Shown piece by piece: positions 38,221-46,663 of a stretch of 64,000 nt of DNA. The notes beneath the pieces are model-generated. The model was not told the origin of the DNA and made no database searches. It saw only the letters and a list, made by a program, of their open reading frames with translations. Position 1 is the stretch's first letter; the number at the start of each line of letters is the position of its first letter. The translations under genes were made by a program, and so were the position numbers. The DNA comes from Prescottella sp. R16 (lineage in GTDB: Bacteria > Actinomycetota > Actinomycetes > Mycobacteriales > Mycobacteriaceae): NCBI RefSeq assembly GCF_030656875.1, contig NZ_CP130943.1, positions 186,001 through 250,000 of the forward strand, written 5' to 3'.

Positions 38221-39122
38221 GCGAGCACCCGACCGAGGTCGCCGGACCGCCCAAGTCGCTTCCGGCCGGCATCGTCAAGGCCGTCCGCCCACGCCAGTGG
38301 GTCAAGAACGTGCTCGTCCTCGCCGCACCGCTCGCGGCCGGGTCCGTCACCGAAGCCGACGTGCTGCTGCCGGTCGCGCTCGCGTTCGTCGTGTTCTGCA
38401 TGGCGGCGTCGGGCATCTATCTCGTCAACGACGCGATGGACGTCGAGGCCGACCGTGCGCACCCGACCAAGCGCTTCCGCCCCATCGCGGCCGGTGTGCT
38501 GCCGGTCAACCTGGCCTACGGCATGGCGGTCGTGCTGCTGGCCGGCTCGATCCTGCTGTCGTTCGTCGCGAACTGGCAGCTCGCCGTCGTCATGGCCGTG
38601 TACATCGCGATCCAGCTGGCGTACTGCTTCGGGCTCAAGCACCAGGCCGTGCTCGACATCTGTATCGTCTCGTCCGGCTTCCTGCTGCGTGCGATCGCCG
38701 GTGGCGTCGCCGCCGAGATCCCGCTGTCGCAGTGGTTCCTGCTGATCATGGCGTTCGGATCGCTGTTCATGGCCGCCGGCAAGCGGTACGCCGAACTGCA
38801 GCTCGCCGAACGCACCGGCGCGAAGATCCGCAAGTCCCTCGAGTACTACACCGGCACCTATCTGCGGTTCGTGTGGACGCTGTCCGCGACGGCCGTCGTG
38901 ATCTGCTACGGCCTGTGGGCCTTCGAACAGGACCGCGCGAACGACACCAACCTGTTCGCGATCTCGATGGTGCCGTTCACGATCGCGATCCTGCGTTACG
39001 CGGTGGACGTCGACGGTGGCGAGGCGGGGGAGCCGGAAGAAATTGCCCTGGGCGACCGGGTGCTCCAGTTCCTCGCGATTGCCTGGATCGGAGTAGTAGG
39101 TGTCGCTGTCTACCTCGTCTGA
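38217..39122 (+). CDS. ubiA: Decaprenyl-phosphate phosphoribosyltransferase (UbiA family)
   Basis: A 301-residue membrane prenyltransferase-fold enzyme that joins PRPP and decaprenyl phosphate to give DPPR, the precursor of the arabinan donor DPA. It has about nine helices and the catalytic acid motif YLVNDAMDVEADRAHPTKRF (NDxxDxxxD). PRPRQWVKNVLVLAAPLAA at the N-terminus and KRYAELQLAERTGAKIRKSL are typical. It overlaps both the upstream phosphatase (ATGA) and the downstream aftB gene (by 23 bases). It corresponds to Rv3806c, a step altered in some ethambutol-resistant mycobacteria. Confidence 0.96.
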   Translation: MSEHPTEVAGPPKSLPAGIVKAVRPRQWVKNVLVLAAPLAAGSVTEADVLLPVALAFVVFCMAASGIYLVNDAMDVEADRAHPTKRFRPIAAGVLPVNLAYGMAVVLLAGSILLSFVANWQLAVVMAVYIAIQLAYCFGLKHQAVLDICIVSSGFLLRAIAGGVAAEIPLSQWFLLIMAFGSLFMAAGKRYAELQLAERTGAKIRKSLEYYTGTYLRFVWTLSATAVVICYGLWAFEQDRANDTNLFAISMVPFTIAILRYAVDVDGGEAGEPEEIALGDRVLQFLAIAWIGVVGVAVYLV

Positions 39123-41007
39123 GCCGACCCGCACAGCCGACGGACCCGCACCGCAGACCAGCCGCCGCACCGCCGGGCTGTCCCGCGGCGTGTTCGTCGG
39201 CGGTGTCGTGTTCACGGCCCTGCTGTTCGCGTGGGGTGCCTGGCAGCGGCGCTGGATCGCCGACGACGGGCTGATCGTCCTGCGCACCGTCCGCAACCTG
39301 TTCGCCGGAAACGGTCCGGTGTTCAATGCGGGCGAACGGGTGGAGGCCAACACCAGCACCGCGTGGACCTACCTCGTGTACGCGCTGGGCTGGGTGACCC
39401 AGGCCCGCCTCGAGTACGTCGTCCTCGGTCTCGCACTCACCCTGTCGGTCGCCGCCGTCGTCCTCGCGATGATCGTCGCGAAACGCCTCTACACCCCGAT
39501 GCTCGGCACGTCCGGCACGACGCTGCTGCTGCCCGCAGGCATGCTCGTCTACATCGCGATCGCCCCGGCCCGGGACTTCGCGACGTCGGGACTCGAAACC
39601 TGCCTGGTCCTGTTCTGGATCGCGCTGCTGGTCCTGCTGCTGCTGCGGTGGGCGCAGGCGGAGCGGCCGTCGACGTCGTCGGTCCTGGTGCTCGCGTTCG
39701 TCGCAGGCCTGTCCCCGCTGGTCCGGCCGGAGATGGCGATCCTCGGTGCGGCCGCGCTCGGCATGCTGATCCTCTCGACCGGACTCGACCGCCGGGTGCG
39801 GATCGGCATCGTCGCCGCCGCCGGACTCGTACCGGTGGCCTACCAGATCTTCCGGATGGGCTACTACGGCCTGCCCTACCCCAACACCGCGGTGACGAAG
39901 GAAGCCGGCGGCGCCAAGTGGAGCCAGGGACTCGACTACCTGTGGAACCTCGCCGGCCCGTACGCGCTGTGGCTACCGCTGCTGCTCCTCGCCGCCGCCG
40001 CGGCCGCACTGTGGCGGCTGCGCGGGGACCGTCCCGCCCCGGAACGGTCCGGCGGCGTCGGCGTCTCCCGGATCCTCCGGTTCCGGACGTGGCTGCGCAG
40101 CCCGTCCGCCGTCGTGGTGTTCGTGCTCGGTGGCGGATTCGTGCTCGCCGCGTACACGATCCGTGTCGGCGGCGACTTCATGCACGGCCGCACCCTGCTG
40201 CCGGCCCTGTTCTGCCTGCTGCTCCCGGTCGCCGTCGTCCCGGTACGGCTGCCGGTCCGGGGCGACCGCCGCGCGACGCTCGTGTCCACGATCTCGCTCG
40301 GGACGTGGGCGGTCCTCGTCGGCTGGGCGCTGTGGTCGGCGACCGTGCCCGGCATGCCGAACGGCACCGTCGTCGGCCGCGGCGGCATCGTCGACGAGCG
40401 CGCCTTCTACTCCCTCGAGACCGGGCACGCCCACCCCGTCCGCGCCGAGGACTACCTCGACTTCCCTCGGGTGCGGGCCATCGCGAAGGCCGTCGCCGAC
40501 ACCCCCGACGGCGGTCTGATCATCTCCGCCGGCGCCCACGACATGATGTTCGTCGTACCGCCGCCGAATCCGATCCCCGACGGCGGTGTCGGGCACACCG
40601 TGTTCTTCCCGATGCTCGGCATGGCGTCCATGAACACGTCGCTCGACGTCCGTGTCCTCGACAACATCGGTCTGTCGAATCCGATCGCGGCACACACCGA
40701 TCGGCTGCCGAACGGCCGCATCGGCCACGACAAGAACCTGCCGCCGGACTGGATCGTCGCCGACACCGGGATGGTTCCGGTGCACCCGTGGCTGCCGCCG
40801 TTCATGGACGAACGGTGGGTGGCCGACGCCCGCACCGCCCTGACGTGTCCGCAGACGCAGGATCTGCTCGCGTCGTACCGGTCGGAGCTGACGTGGGCAC
40901 GGTTCAAGCAGAACCTGCGCCGCGCGTTCGAGTTCGCCGACTACCGCATCGACCGGGTGCCGGCATACGAGATGCAGCGCTGCGATCTGGGTGAGCCGCA
41001 GTCCTGA
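39100..41007 (+). CDS. aftB: Terminal beta-(1,2)-arabinofuranosyltransferase AftB
   Basis: A 635-residue GT-C membrane enzyme that adds the terminal beta-1,2-Araf residues of arabinan, using decaprenylphosphoryl arabinose. The first extracellular loop bears RRWIADDGLIVLRTVRNL, the catalytic Asp pair, and NAGERVEANTSTAWTYLVYA. About ten membrane helices precede a C-terminal periplasmic domain (residues about 430-635) with GAHDMMFVVPPPNPIPDGGV and KNLPPDWIVADTG. The GTG start lies within ubiA. It corresponds to Rv3805c and closes the galactan/arabinan operon. Confidence 0.95.
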   Translation: MSLSTSSEPTRTADGPAPQTSRRTAGLSRGVFVGGVVFTALLFAWGAWQRRWIADDGLIVLRTVRNLFAGNGPVFNAGERVEANTSTAWTYLVYALGWVTQARLEYVVLGLALTLSVAAVVLAMIVAKRLYTPMLGTSGTTLLLPAGMLVYIAIAPARDFATSGLETCLVLFWIALLVLLLLRWAQAERPSTSSVLVLAFVAGLSPLVRPEMAILGAAALGMLILSTGLDRRVRIGIVAAAGLVPVAYQIFRMGYYGLPYPNTAVTKEAGGAKWSQGLDYLWNLAGPYALWLPLLLLAAAAAALWRLRGDRPAPERSGGVGVSRILRFRTWLRSPSAVVVFVLGGGFVLAAYTIRVGGDFMHGRTLLPALFCLLLPVAVVPVRLPVRGDRRATLVSTISLGTWAVLVGWALWSATVPGMPNGTVVGRGGIVDERAFYSLETGHAHPVRAEDYLDFPRVRAIAKAVADTPDGGLIISAGAHDMMFVVPPPNPIPDGGVGHTVFFPMLGMASMNTSLDVRVLDNIGLSNPIAAHTDRLPNGRIGHDKNLPPDWIVADTGMVPVHPWLPPFMDERWVADARTALTCPQTQDLLASYRSELTWARFKQNLRRAFEFADYRIDRVPAYEMQRCDLGEPQS

Positions 41008-41311
41008 CCGGCGGCCCGTCCCGGGCGTGTCGTGATGGTCTCCTTTGTGTAACGCTCGGCTCCGGTTGTGCGATGAACACCCGGATCGACCGGTGTTCCC
41101 GGCGGGTCTTTGTTGTCGTATCGAGGGCATTTGTCTAGATGCACCGTGTGACATAAAGTCCACCGAACGCTGTGTGACCTGAAACAGGATCGTTATCGTC
41201 TCCGCTCCGGAGACGACCCCCGGGTCCTCGTTCCCCGACGGAATCCAGTCGGTGTACCCCAGGAGATCCTGGGGTGGCGCCGCAGACGAAGACGAAGAGA
41301 GAGCAGTATCC
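41008..41311 (+). promoter_or_regulatory. Upstream region and hairpin leader of the mycolyltransferase
   Basis: A 304-base gap. GTGTGAC occurs at 41146-41152 and again 35 bases later. Two compact hairpins lie nearer the gene: CGTCTCCG ctc CGGAGACG (41197-41215) and ACCCCAGGA ga TCCTGGGGT (41256-41275). The second ends 36 bases before the start codon and is probably in the mRNA leader. A purine-rich GAAGAGAGAG serves as ribosome site. No ORF is convincing. Confidence 0.5.
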
Positions 41312-42310
41312 ATGCGTTTTGATCGACCGAGGCTGATGCAGCGCCTCAAGCGTCGCCTGCTCGGCGTGTCCGCTGTCGCGCTCGTCCTGCCCGTGGCGGC
41401 CGGAGTCGTCGGTGCCTCCGTGGCATCGGCAGCGCCCGTCGCGCACCGGGCACCCGCCGGCGGCTACGAAGAGGTCTTCGTGCCGTCGACGATGGGTCCG
41501 ATCAAGGTTCAGATCCAGTGGGCGGCCCGCGGCGGCGACGCGGCCCTCTACCTGCTCGACGGCCTGCGTGCCCGCGACGACGCGAACGCGTGGTCGTTCG
41601 AGACCAACGCGTTCGACCAGTACCGCAACGACAACGTCAGCCTCGTGATGCCGGTCGGCGGCCAGTCCAGCTTCTACACGGACTGGTACGCGCCGAGCAA
41701 TTTCAACGGCCAGGAGATCACCTACAAGTGGGAGACGTTCCTGACCGAGGAACTGCCCGCCTACCTGGAGACCCGTGGCGTCTCGCGCCACAACAACGGT
41801 GTCCTGGGCCTGTCGATGGGTGGTTCCGCGGCCCTGACGCTCGCGGCGTACCACCGCGACCAGTTCAAGTTCGCCGGCTCGTTCTCCGGCTATCTGCACA
41901 TCTCGGCGCCCGGCATGCGGGAGGCCATCCGCATCGCGATGCTCGACGCCGGCCGCTACAACGTCGACTCGATGTGGGGCCCGCCGTGGAGCCCGGAGTG
42001 GCTGCGCAACGACCCGTTCGTCTTCGCGCCGAAGCTCGAGGGCCTGTCGATGTACATCTCGGCGGCGAGCGGTCTGCCGGGTAAGTACGACAACCCGCAG
42101 AAGCCGGTCGAGTACTACAACGCCGCGAACGCGATGGGTCTCGAAGCGCTGTCGCTGATCAACACCCGCGTCTTCCAGCTCAAGCTGAACTCGCTGAACA
42201 TCCCGGCGACCTACAGCTTCCCGGCCAACGGCACCCACGCGTGGGGTTACTGGTCCGACGAACTGTGGAAGGCCCGTCCGCAGATCCTCGACGCCCTGGG
42301 CGCCTGGTGA
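41312..42310 (+). CDS. Mycolyltransferase, antigen 85 family
   Basis: A 332-residue exported mycolyltransferase that moves mycolates from trehalose monomycolate onto arabinogalactan or trehalose. The signal peptide (LLGVSAVALVLPVAAGVVGA, ending ASAA) is followed by an alpha/beta hydrolase. VPSTMGPIKVQIQW and YLLDGLRARDDANAWSFETN are Ag85 hallmarks. The nucleophile is Ser168 in LGLSMGG, and the catalytic His lies in NGTHAWGYW near the C-terminus. ATG 41312 starts the signal peptide. It occupies the position of fbpA (Rv3804c) downstream of aftB. Confidence 0.95.
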   Translation: MRFDRPRLMQRLKRRLLGVSAVALVLPVAAGVVGASVASAAPVAHRAPAGGYEEVFVPSTMGPIKVQIQWAARGGDAALYLLDGLRARDDANAWSFETNAFDQYRNDNVSLVMPVGGQSSFYTDWYAPSNFNGQEITYKWETFLTEELPAYLETRGVSRHNNGVLGLSMGGSAALTLAAYHRDQFKFAGSFSGYLHISAPGMREAIRIAMLDAGRYNVDSMWGPPWSPEWLRNDPFVFAPKLEGLSMYISAASGLPGKYDNPQKPVEYYNAANAMGLEALSLINTRVFQLKLNSLNIPATYSFPANGTHAWGYWSDELWKARPQILDALGAW

Positions 42311-42329
42311 CCACACCTGTGACGTGACT

Positions 42330-42376
42330 CGAAACGCCTTCCCCCGCGCCCGCTGAGGCCGGGGGGAGGCGTTTCG
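42330..42376 (+). terminator. Hairpin after the first mycolyltransferase
   Basis: Stem of 16 bp with one mismatch (CGAAACGCCTTCCCCC against GGGGGGAGGCGTTTCG) and a 15-base loop, 20 bases past the stop. Confidence 0.68.
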
Positions 42377-42531
42377 CGTTCGGGCCGGAATCCGTGTTCC
42401 GCCGAGTTCGGCCGTAAAAATTCATCTACTGCCCCCGCGAGGCATCCCCGTTTCGCACCGTTCTCCGTGTAGTAAGGATGCGACGATCTCGGCCCCGCGG
42501 AGGGGGCCCGCCACGAAGGAGAGTTGCCCCG

Positions 42532-44421
42532 ATGCGATCAGGTCTCGAGCGGTCGCCGTACCGTGCCGGCACCGGAAACAGGTGGCGCAGGCGGGCGCTC
42601 GGCGTCGCCGCGGCCGCGCTCGTCATGCCGATGGCAGTCGGTCTGACGTCCGTCGGGACTGCCGGTGCGCAGTCCATCGGTACTCCGGGTGGCGGCCCGT
42701 CGACCGCGCAGGTCGGTGGTGAGCCCACCGTCAGCCGCGTCGACTTCCTCACCGACCGTCGGGTCGCGCTGTGGGTGAACTCGCCGTCGATGGGGGTGCC
42801 GATCCAGGTGCAGCTGCTGCTCGCCCGGGACTGGAACATCGCACCGGACAAGAAGTTCCCGGCGGTCTTCATGCTCGACGGCATGCGTGCCCGTGACGAC
42901 GAGAACGGCTGGACGCTCGACACCGACGCCGAAGCGTTCTTCGCGGACAAGAACGTCAACGTGGTGCTGCCCATCGGCGGCAACTCCAGCTTCTACTCGG
43001 ACTGGATCGACCAGAACAACGGCCAGAACTACAAGTGGGAGACGTTCCTGACGAAGGAACTCCCGCCGATCCTCGAGGGCCAGTGGCGGACCACGCAGGA
43101 CCGCGGCGTCGTCGGCCTGTCGATGGGCGGCACGTCCGCGATGTCGCTCACGGCCCGCAACCAGGGCTTCTTCAAGTTCGCGGGCTCGCTGTCGGGCATC
43201 CTGACGACCACGACACTCGGTATGCCGCAGGCCATCGCGTACGCGATGCAGGACGCCGGTGGTTTCGACGCCGACGCCATGTGGGGCACCCCCGGCAGCG
43301 ACGCGTGGGATGCGCACGACCCGTACGTGCTGGCGGACAAGCTCAAGGGTGTCAGCCTGTACATCTCGAGCGGCAGCGGCACGACCGGGCCCTACGATCA
43401 GCCGTCCGGCATCCCGGGCATCAGCACCAACTACGCCGGTATGGGTCTCGAGATCCTGTCCCGGCTGACGTCGCAGACGTTCACCACCAAGCTGAACAAG
43501 CTGAACATCCCGGCCACCGTCAACTACCGCCCGTCGGGCACGCATTCGTGGCCGTACTGGGAGTTCGAGCTGCATCAGCTGTGGCCGCAGCTCGCGAGCA
43601 CGCTCGGTGTCGAGGTCGACAAGCCGGCGTGCGGTGTGGGCGGCGCCATCGCGCCGGTCGCGAACGGTGGCAACTGGATCGGTGACTGCCTCACCGGCGA
43701 GTACTCGGTGCCGGGCGGTAAGGCCCAGGACTTCCGCTTCGGCCAGATCTTCGCCGGCGGCGACGGCGCCTACGCTGTCGCGGGCCGTGTCGGAGGCGCC
43801 TATCAGGGTGCGGGTGGCCCGGGCGGCGAGCTCGGCATGCCGACGACGGGCGAGCTCGGTACTCCGGACGGGCGTGGCCGCTTCAACCACTTCCAGAAGG
43901 GCTCGATCTACTGGACGCCGCAGACCGGCGCGCATCCGGTGACCGGTCCGATCAAGGACGAGTGGTCCAAGCAGGGCTGGGAGGGTGGGCCGCTCGGCTA
44001 CCCGCGGGCCGACCAGACGAAGATCCCCGGCAAGGACGGGGTGATGCAGGGCTTCGAGGGGGGTGCGATGTACTCGAGTTCGAAGACCGGCACCCATGCG
44101 GTGCAGGGCCTGATCATGGACAAGTACGGTGCCCTCGGCTACGAGGCGGGATGGCTGGGTCTCCCGTTGACCAGTGAGAACCCGATCCGGGACAACGGCC
44201 GGTTCACCCGATTCGAGAACGGCAACATCTACTGGAGCCCCGCGTCCGGTGCCTGGTCGGTCGAGAACGGTCCGATCTTCGACGCCTGGAAGGACGAGAA
44301 CTACGAGAACGGGCGCCTCGGCTACCCGATCTCCGACAAGTTCGACATTCCGGGCGGAGTCCAGCAGAACTTCCAACACGGCGTGATCACCGTCAAGGAC
44401 GGCAAGGCCGTCATCGGGTGA
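42532..44421 (+). CDS. Mycolyltransferase with C-terminal LGFP repeats (PS1/Cop1-like)
   Basis: A 629-residue exported protein with two parts. After a signal peptide (ALGVAAAALVMPMAVGL, ending AGA), residues about 70-365 form an Ag85-type mycolyltransferase: FMLDGMRARDDENGWTLDTD, nucleophile Ser197 in VGLSMGG, and His in SGTHSWPYWEFEL. Residues about 400-629 hold four LGFP repeats (GELGMPTTGELGTPD, GPLGYPRADQTKIPG, GWLGLPLTSENPIRD, GRLGYPISDKFDIPG), which are thought to anchor proteins to the wall. This layout matches corynebacterial PS1. ATG 42532 has GAAGGAGAG upstream. Confidence 0.96.
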   Translation: MRSGLERSPYRAGTGNRWRRRALGVAAAALVMPMAVGLTSVGTAGAQSIGTPGGGPSTAQVGGEPTVSRVDFLTDRRVALWVNSPSMGVPIQVQLLLARDWNIAPDKKFPAVFMLDGMRARDDENGWTLDTDAEAFFADKNVNVVLPIGGNSSFYSDWIDQNNGQNYKWETFLTKELPPILEGQWRTTQDRGVVGLSMGGTSAMSLTARNQGFFKFAGSLSGILTTTTLGMPQAIAYAMQDAGGFDADAMWGTPGSDAWDAHDPYVLADKLKGVSLYISSGSGTTGPYDQPSGIPGISTNYAGMGLEILSRLTSQTFTTKLNKLNIPATVNYRPSGTHSWPYWEFELHQLWPQLASTLGVEVDKPACGVGGAIAPVANGGNWIGDCLTGEYSVPGGKAQDFRFGQIFAGGDGAYAVAGRVGGAYQGAGGPGGELGMPTTGELGTPDGRGRFNHFQKGSIYWTPQTGAHPVTGPIKDEWSKQGWEGGPLGYPRADQTKIPGKDGVMQGFEGGAMYSSSKTGTHAVQGLIMDKYGALGYEAGWLGLPLTSENPIRDNGRFTRFENGNIYWSPASGAWSVENGPIFDAWKDENYENGRLGYPISDKFDIPGGVQQNFQHGVITVKDGKAVIG

Positions 44422-44440
44422 TCGTGCACTGACCACCTAC

Positions 44441-44475
44441 GGGCGGTGGCCGGATTCACGATCCGGCCACCGCCC
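44441..44475 (+). terminator. Hairpin after the LGFP mycolyltransferase
   Basis: Perfect 15-bp arms (GGGCGGTGGCCGGAT and complement) around TCACG, 19 bases past the stop. Confidence 0.8.
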
Positions 44476-44564
44476 GCATGTCATCTGTAGCCTGTTCGAC
44501 GAGTCGGTCACCTGTCGGTATGTCCGACCCGGCTCGCCACGACTCAGCAACCTCGAGGACTGAT

Positions 44565-45125
44565 ATGTCGCACTTCTCCCGTAACCGTTCCGTGCTGGCC
44601 CGTACCGTGACGGTCGGCGCATTGAGCCTCGTCGCCGGTGGCCTCCTCGTCGCCTGCGGCAACGACGACTCGTCGGCGACGGGAAGTCCGACCACCACCA
44701 CCGCGGTGGCGCCGAGTCCGTCGAAGGCGCCGGAGAAGAGCGACTCGCAGCAGCAGTCGGTGGCCCCGGCCCCGGCGGCCACGCCGGAGAAGGAGAGCGA
44801 GCCGGCCGAGCAGCCGCAGGCCGTGCCGAGCGATTTCCCCGGTCCCACGTCCCTCCCGATCTCGTCGCGAGGGCAGGGTTTCCTGGACGCGCTGAAGAAG
44901 GAAGGCGTCACCCCCGCCGGTGACGGTGCCATCGCCATCTCCACCGCGGACTACATCTGTGCCGCGAAGCAGGCGGGCAGCGCGGAGGACGAGATCACGA
45001 CGTTCGTCACCGCGGCCGTCGGCAGCGAGGCGAGCGCGTCCGGGCAGGAGATGAGCCAGGACCAGGCGACCTCGGACGCGAAGGTCTACATCCGGGTCGC
45101 GCAGGCGTCGTACTGCAACAAGTAG
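44565..45125 (+). CDS. DUF732 lipoprotein
   Basis: A 186-residue lipoprotein. The signal segment ends in a lipobox (SLVAGGLLVACGND), so Cys is lipidated at about residue 31. A Ser/Pro/Glu-rich linker leads to a DUF732 domain (RGQGFLDALKKEGVTPAGDG, then YICAAKQAGSAEDEITTFV), which carries two cysteines, one near the C-terminus (ASYCNK). The function of DUF732 is unknown; it is common in secreted mycobacterial proteins. ATG 44565 has GAGGA six bases upstream. It stands between the mycolyltransferase and cutinase genes, a place with no gene in M. tuberculosis. Confidence 0.85.
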   Translation: MSHFSRNRSVLARTVTVGALSLVAGGLLVACGNDDSSATGSPTTTTAVAPSPSKAPEKSDSQQQSVAPAPAATPEKESEPAEQPQAVPSDFPGPTSLPISSRGQGFLDALKKEGVTPAGDGAIAISTADYICAAKQAGSAEDEITTFVTAAVGSEASASGQEMSQDQATSDAKVYIRVAQASYCNK

Positions 45126-45139
45126 ACGAGTGACGGCGA

Positions 45140-46126
45140 GTGGGCGTGAGTGGTAAAGGGCGGCAGACGGTGAGCGGACGCCGGGGTCGGAAACGGTCGG
45201 GACTCGTCGTACTGGCGATTCTGGTCCTGCTCGTCGTGGTGCTGGCGGTCTGGTACCTGCTGGCCGGGCAGGTCCCGAAGCCGGCACCGCCGACGCCACC
45301 GGGCCCGACTCCACCGGCCGCGCAGCCGGCGGACTGCCCGGACGTCCAGGTGGTCGCGGTGCCGGGCACGTGGGAGTCGAGCGCCACCGACGATCCGTAC
45401 GACCCGACGGCGAACCCCGCGTCGCTCATGCTCAACGTCACCCGGCCGTTGCAGGAGCGCTTCGCGCCGCAGCGGGCGGACGTGTACACCGTCCCGTACG
45501 TCGCGCAGTTCTCCAATCCGATCGCGCTGCCGCCGGACGGTCAGGAGTCGTACAACAATTCCCGCGCGGCCGGGACGGCGGCCACGCTCGATCTGATCGA
45601 GCGCCGGCACGCCGAGTGCCCGCTGACGACGTACGTGCTCACCGGCTTCTCGCAGGGCGCGGTGATCGCCGGTGACGTCGCGGCCCGGATCGGTGCCGGC
45701 GACGGCCCGGTCTCGCCGGACCTGGTGCTCGGGGTCGGGCTGATCGCCGACGGTCGACGCGATCCGGCGGCCGCACCGACGATCGGCCCGCCGGTCGCCG
45801 GGGTCGGGGCCGAACTGTCCCTCGCCGGGCTGAAGATCCCGGGTATCACCATGACCGGGGCGCGCCCGGGTGGTTTCGGGAAGCTGGCCGACCGGGCCGT
45901 CCAGATCTGTGCTCCCAGCGACGGCATCTGTGACGCTCCGGTGGAGGCGCTCAAGCTGGGGAACTGGCTCAGCAGTGCGGCGCGACTCGCCGAGTACCAC
46001 AACAATCCGGTGCACGCGCAGTACAACTCGTTCGTCGTCGACGAGAACGGGACGACCGCGACCCAGTGGATCACGAACTGGGCGAGTGAGCTGATCGACA
46101 CGGCCCCGAAGCCCGCGCACGAGTAG
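45140..46126 (+). CDS. Cutinase-like envelope lipase (Culp6 type)
   Basis: A 328-residue membrane-anchored cutinase-family hydrolase. One N-terminal helix (GLVVLAILVLLVVVLAVWYLL) and a Pro-rich linker hold an alpha/beta domain outside the membrane. The nucleophile is Ser171 in TGFSQGAV. The catalytic Asp lies in APSDGICDAP and the His in LAEYHNNPVHAQYNS. The fold starts at DCPDVQVVAVPGTWES. It matches Rv3802c (Culp6), a phospholipase/thioesterase linked to mycolate metabolism, with fadD32-pks13-accD4 downstream as in mycobacteria. Confidence 0.92.
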   Translation: MGVSGKGRQTVSGRRGRKRSGLVVLAILVLLVVVLAVWYLLAGQVPKPAPPTPPGPTPPAAQPADCPDVQVVAVPGTWESSATDDPYDPTANPASLMLNVTRPLQERFAPQRADVYTVPYVAQFSNPIALPPDGQESYNNSRAAGTAATLDLIERRHAECPLTTYVLTGFSQGAVIAGDVAARIGAGDGPVSPDLVLGVGLIADGRRDPAAAPTIGPPVAGVGAELSLAGLKIPGITMTGARPGGFGKLADRAVQICAPSDGICDAPVEALKLGNWLSSAARLAEYHNNPVHAQYNSFVVDENGTTATQWITNWASELIDTAPKPAHE

Positions 46127-46663
46127 GCGGGATTGTCGGGTTCTCCCGTGTCTGCCCGACTCTGCCCGAAGCGGCTACCTGTGAGCCGTATGGGCGGTAG
46201 TGTCCGTCCTCGCGGCCCGATGGACGGGTGCGTGGGTTGTGTGCGACGAGGAAGAAGGCATCGATGAGCTCCATCGACGGTACGGGTCCGTAACGTGCAG
46301 GCGACGACATCGATGACACAAGTGGGGTTGCTCCCGACTCGGGTGGACGTGTTCGTGCCGGTCATCCCCTCGCTCCGACACGAGTGGGCCGGTGCACGTC
46401 TGTAACATGTTTCTGGTTTCGAGTCGATGGGCCTGCTCGTAGGTGGGTCGCCTGCGTTCGGGTTACTGCGAGTTGCTGTAACTGGAAGAAGTGGGGACGA
46501 GCAGCGGAAACCGGCAGACGTGCCAGTGTGTACCGACCAGTACGACAACATAGTGACAAGTACCGACAAGTAGTGACCATGCGAATGAATCCGCGCGGCG
46601 AAGGAAGTCTGGGGCGCAACCATGTCGATTGACAGTTGTGTGATCGCTTCGACAGGAGAAGGA
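46127..46663 (+). other. Long upstream region of fadD32
   Basis: A 537-base gap, the longest in the envelope cluster. Short ORFs here lack convincing starts or recognisable products. It holds GTAAC motifs at 46290-46294, 46402-46406 and 46478-46482, the last pairing with GTTAC at 46462-46466 as a spaced inverted repeat. A small TCGATG/CATCGA hairpin lies at 46261-46277. A phased 10-bp tandem repeat is at 46531-46580. It probably carries the main promoter of fadD32-pks13-accD4. Confidence 0.6.
46531..46580 (+). repeat. Five tandem 10-bp units upstream of fadD32
   Basis: Five successive 10-base units share the pattern TA-(C/G)-(C/T)-GAC-(A/C)-AG. Unit 1 is TACCGACCAG and unit 4 is TACCGACAAG; units 3 and 5 start TAGTGAC, and unit 2 is offset by one base. 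The period equals one helical turn, so a protein array could bind one DNA face. It ends 83 bases before the start codon. Confidence 0.6.

Noticed and set aside
46384..46632. Small ORF upstream of fadD32
   Set aside because: It lacks a clear ribosome site and recognisable sequence and overlaps the tandem repeat region.
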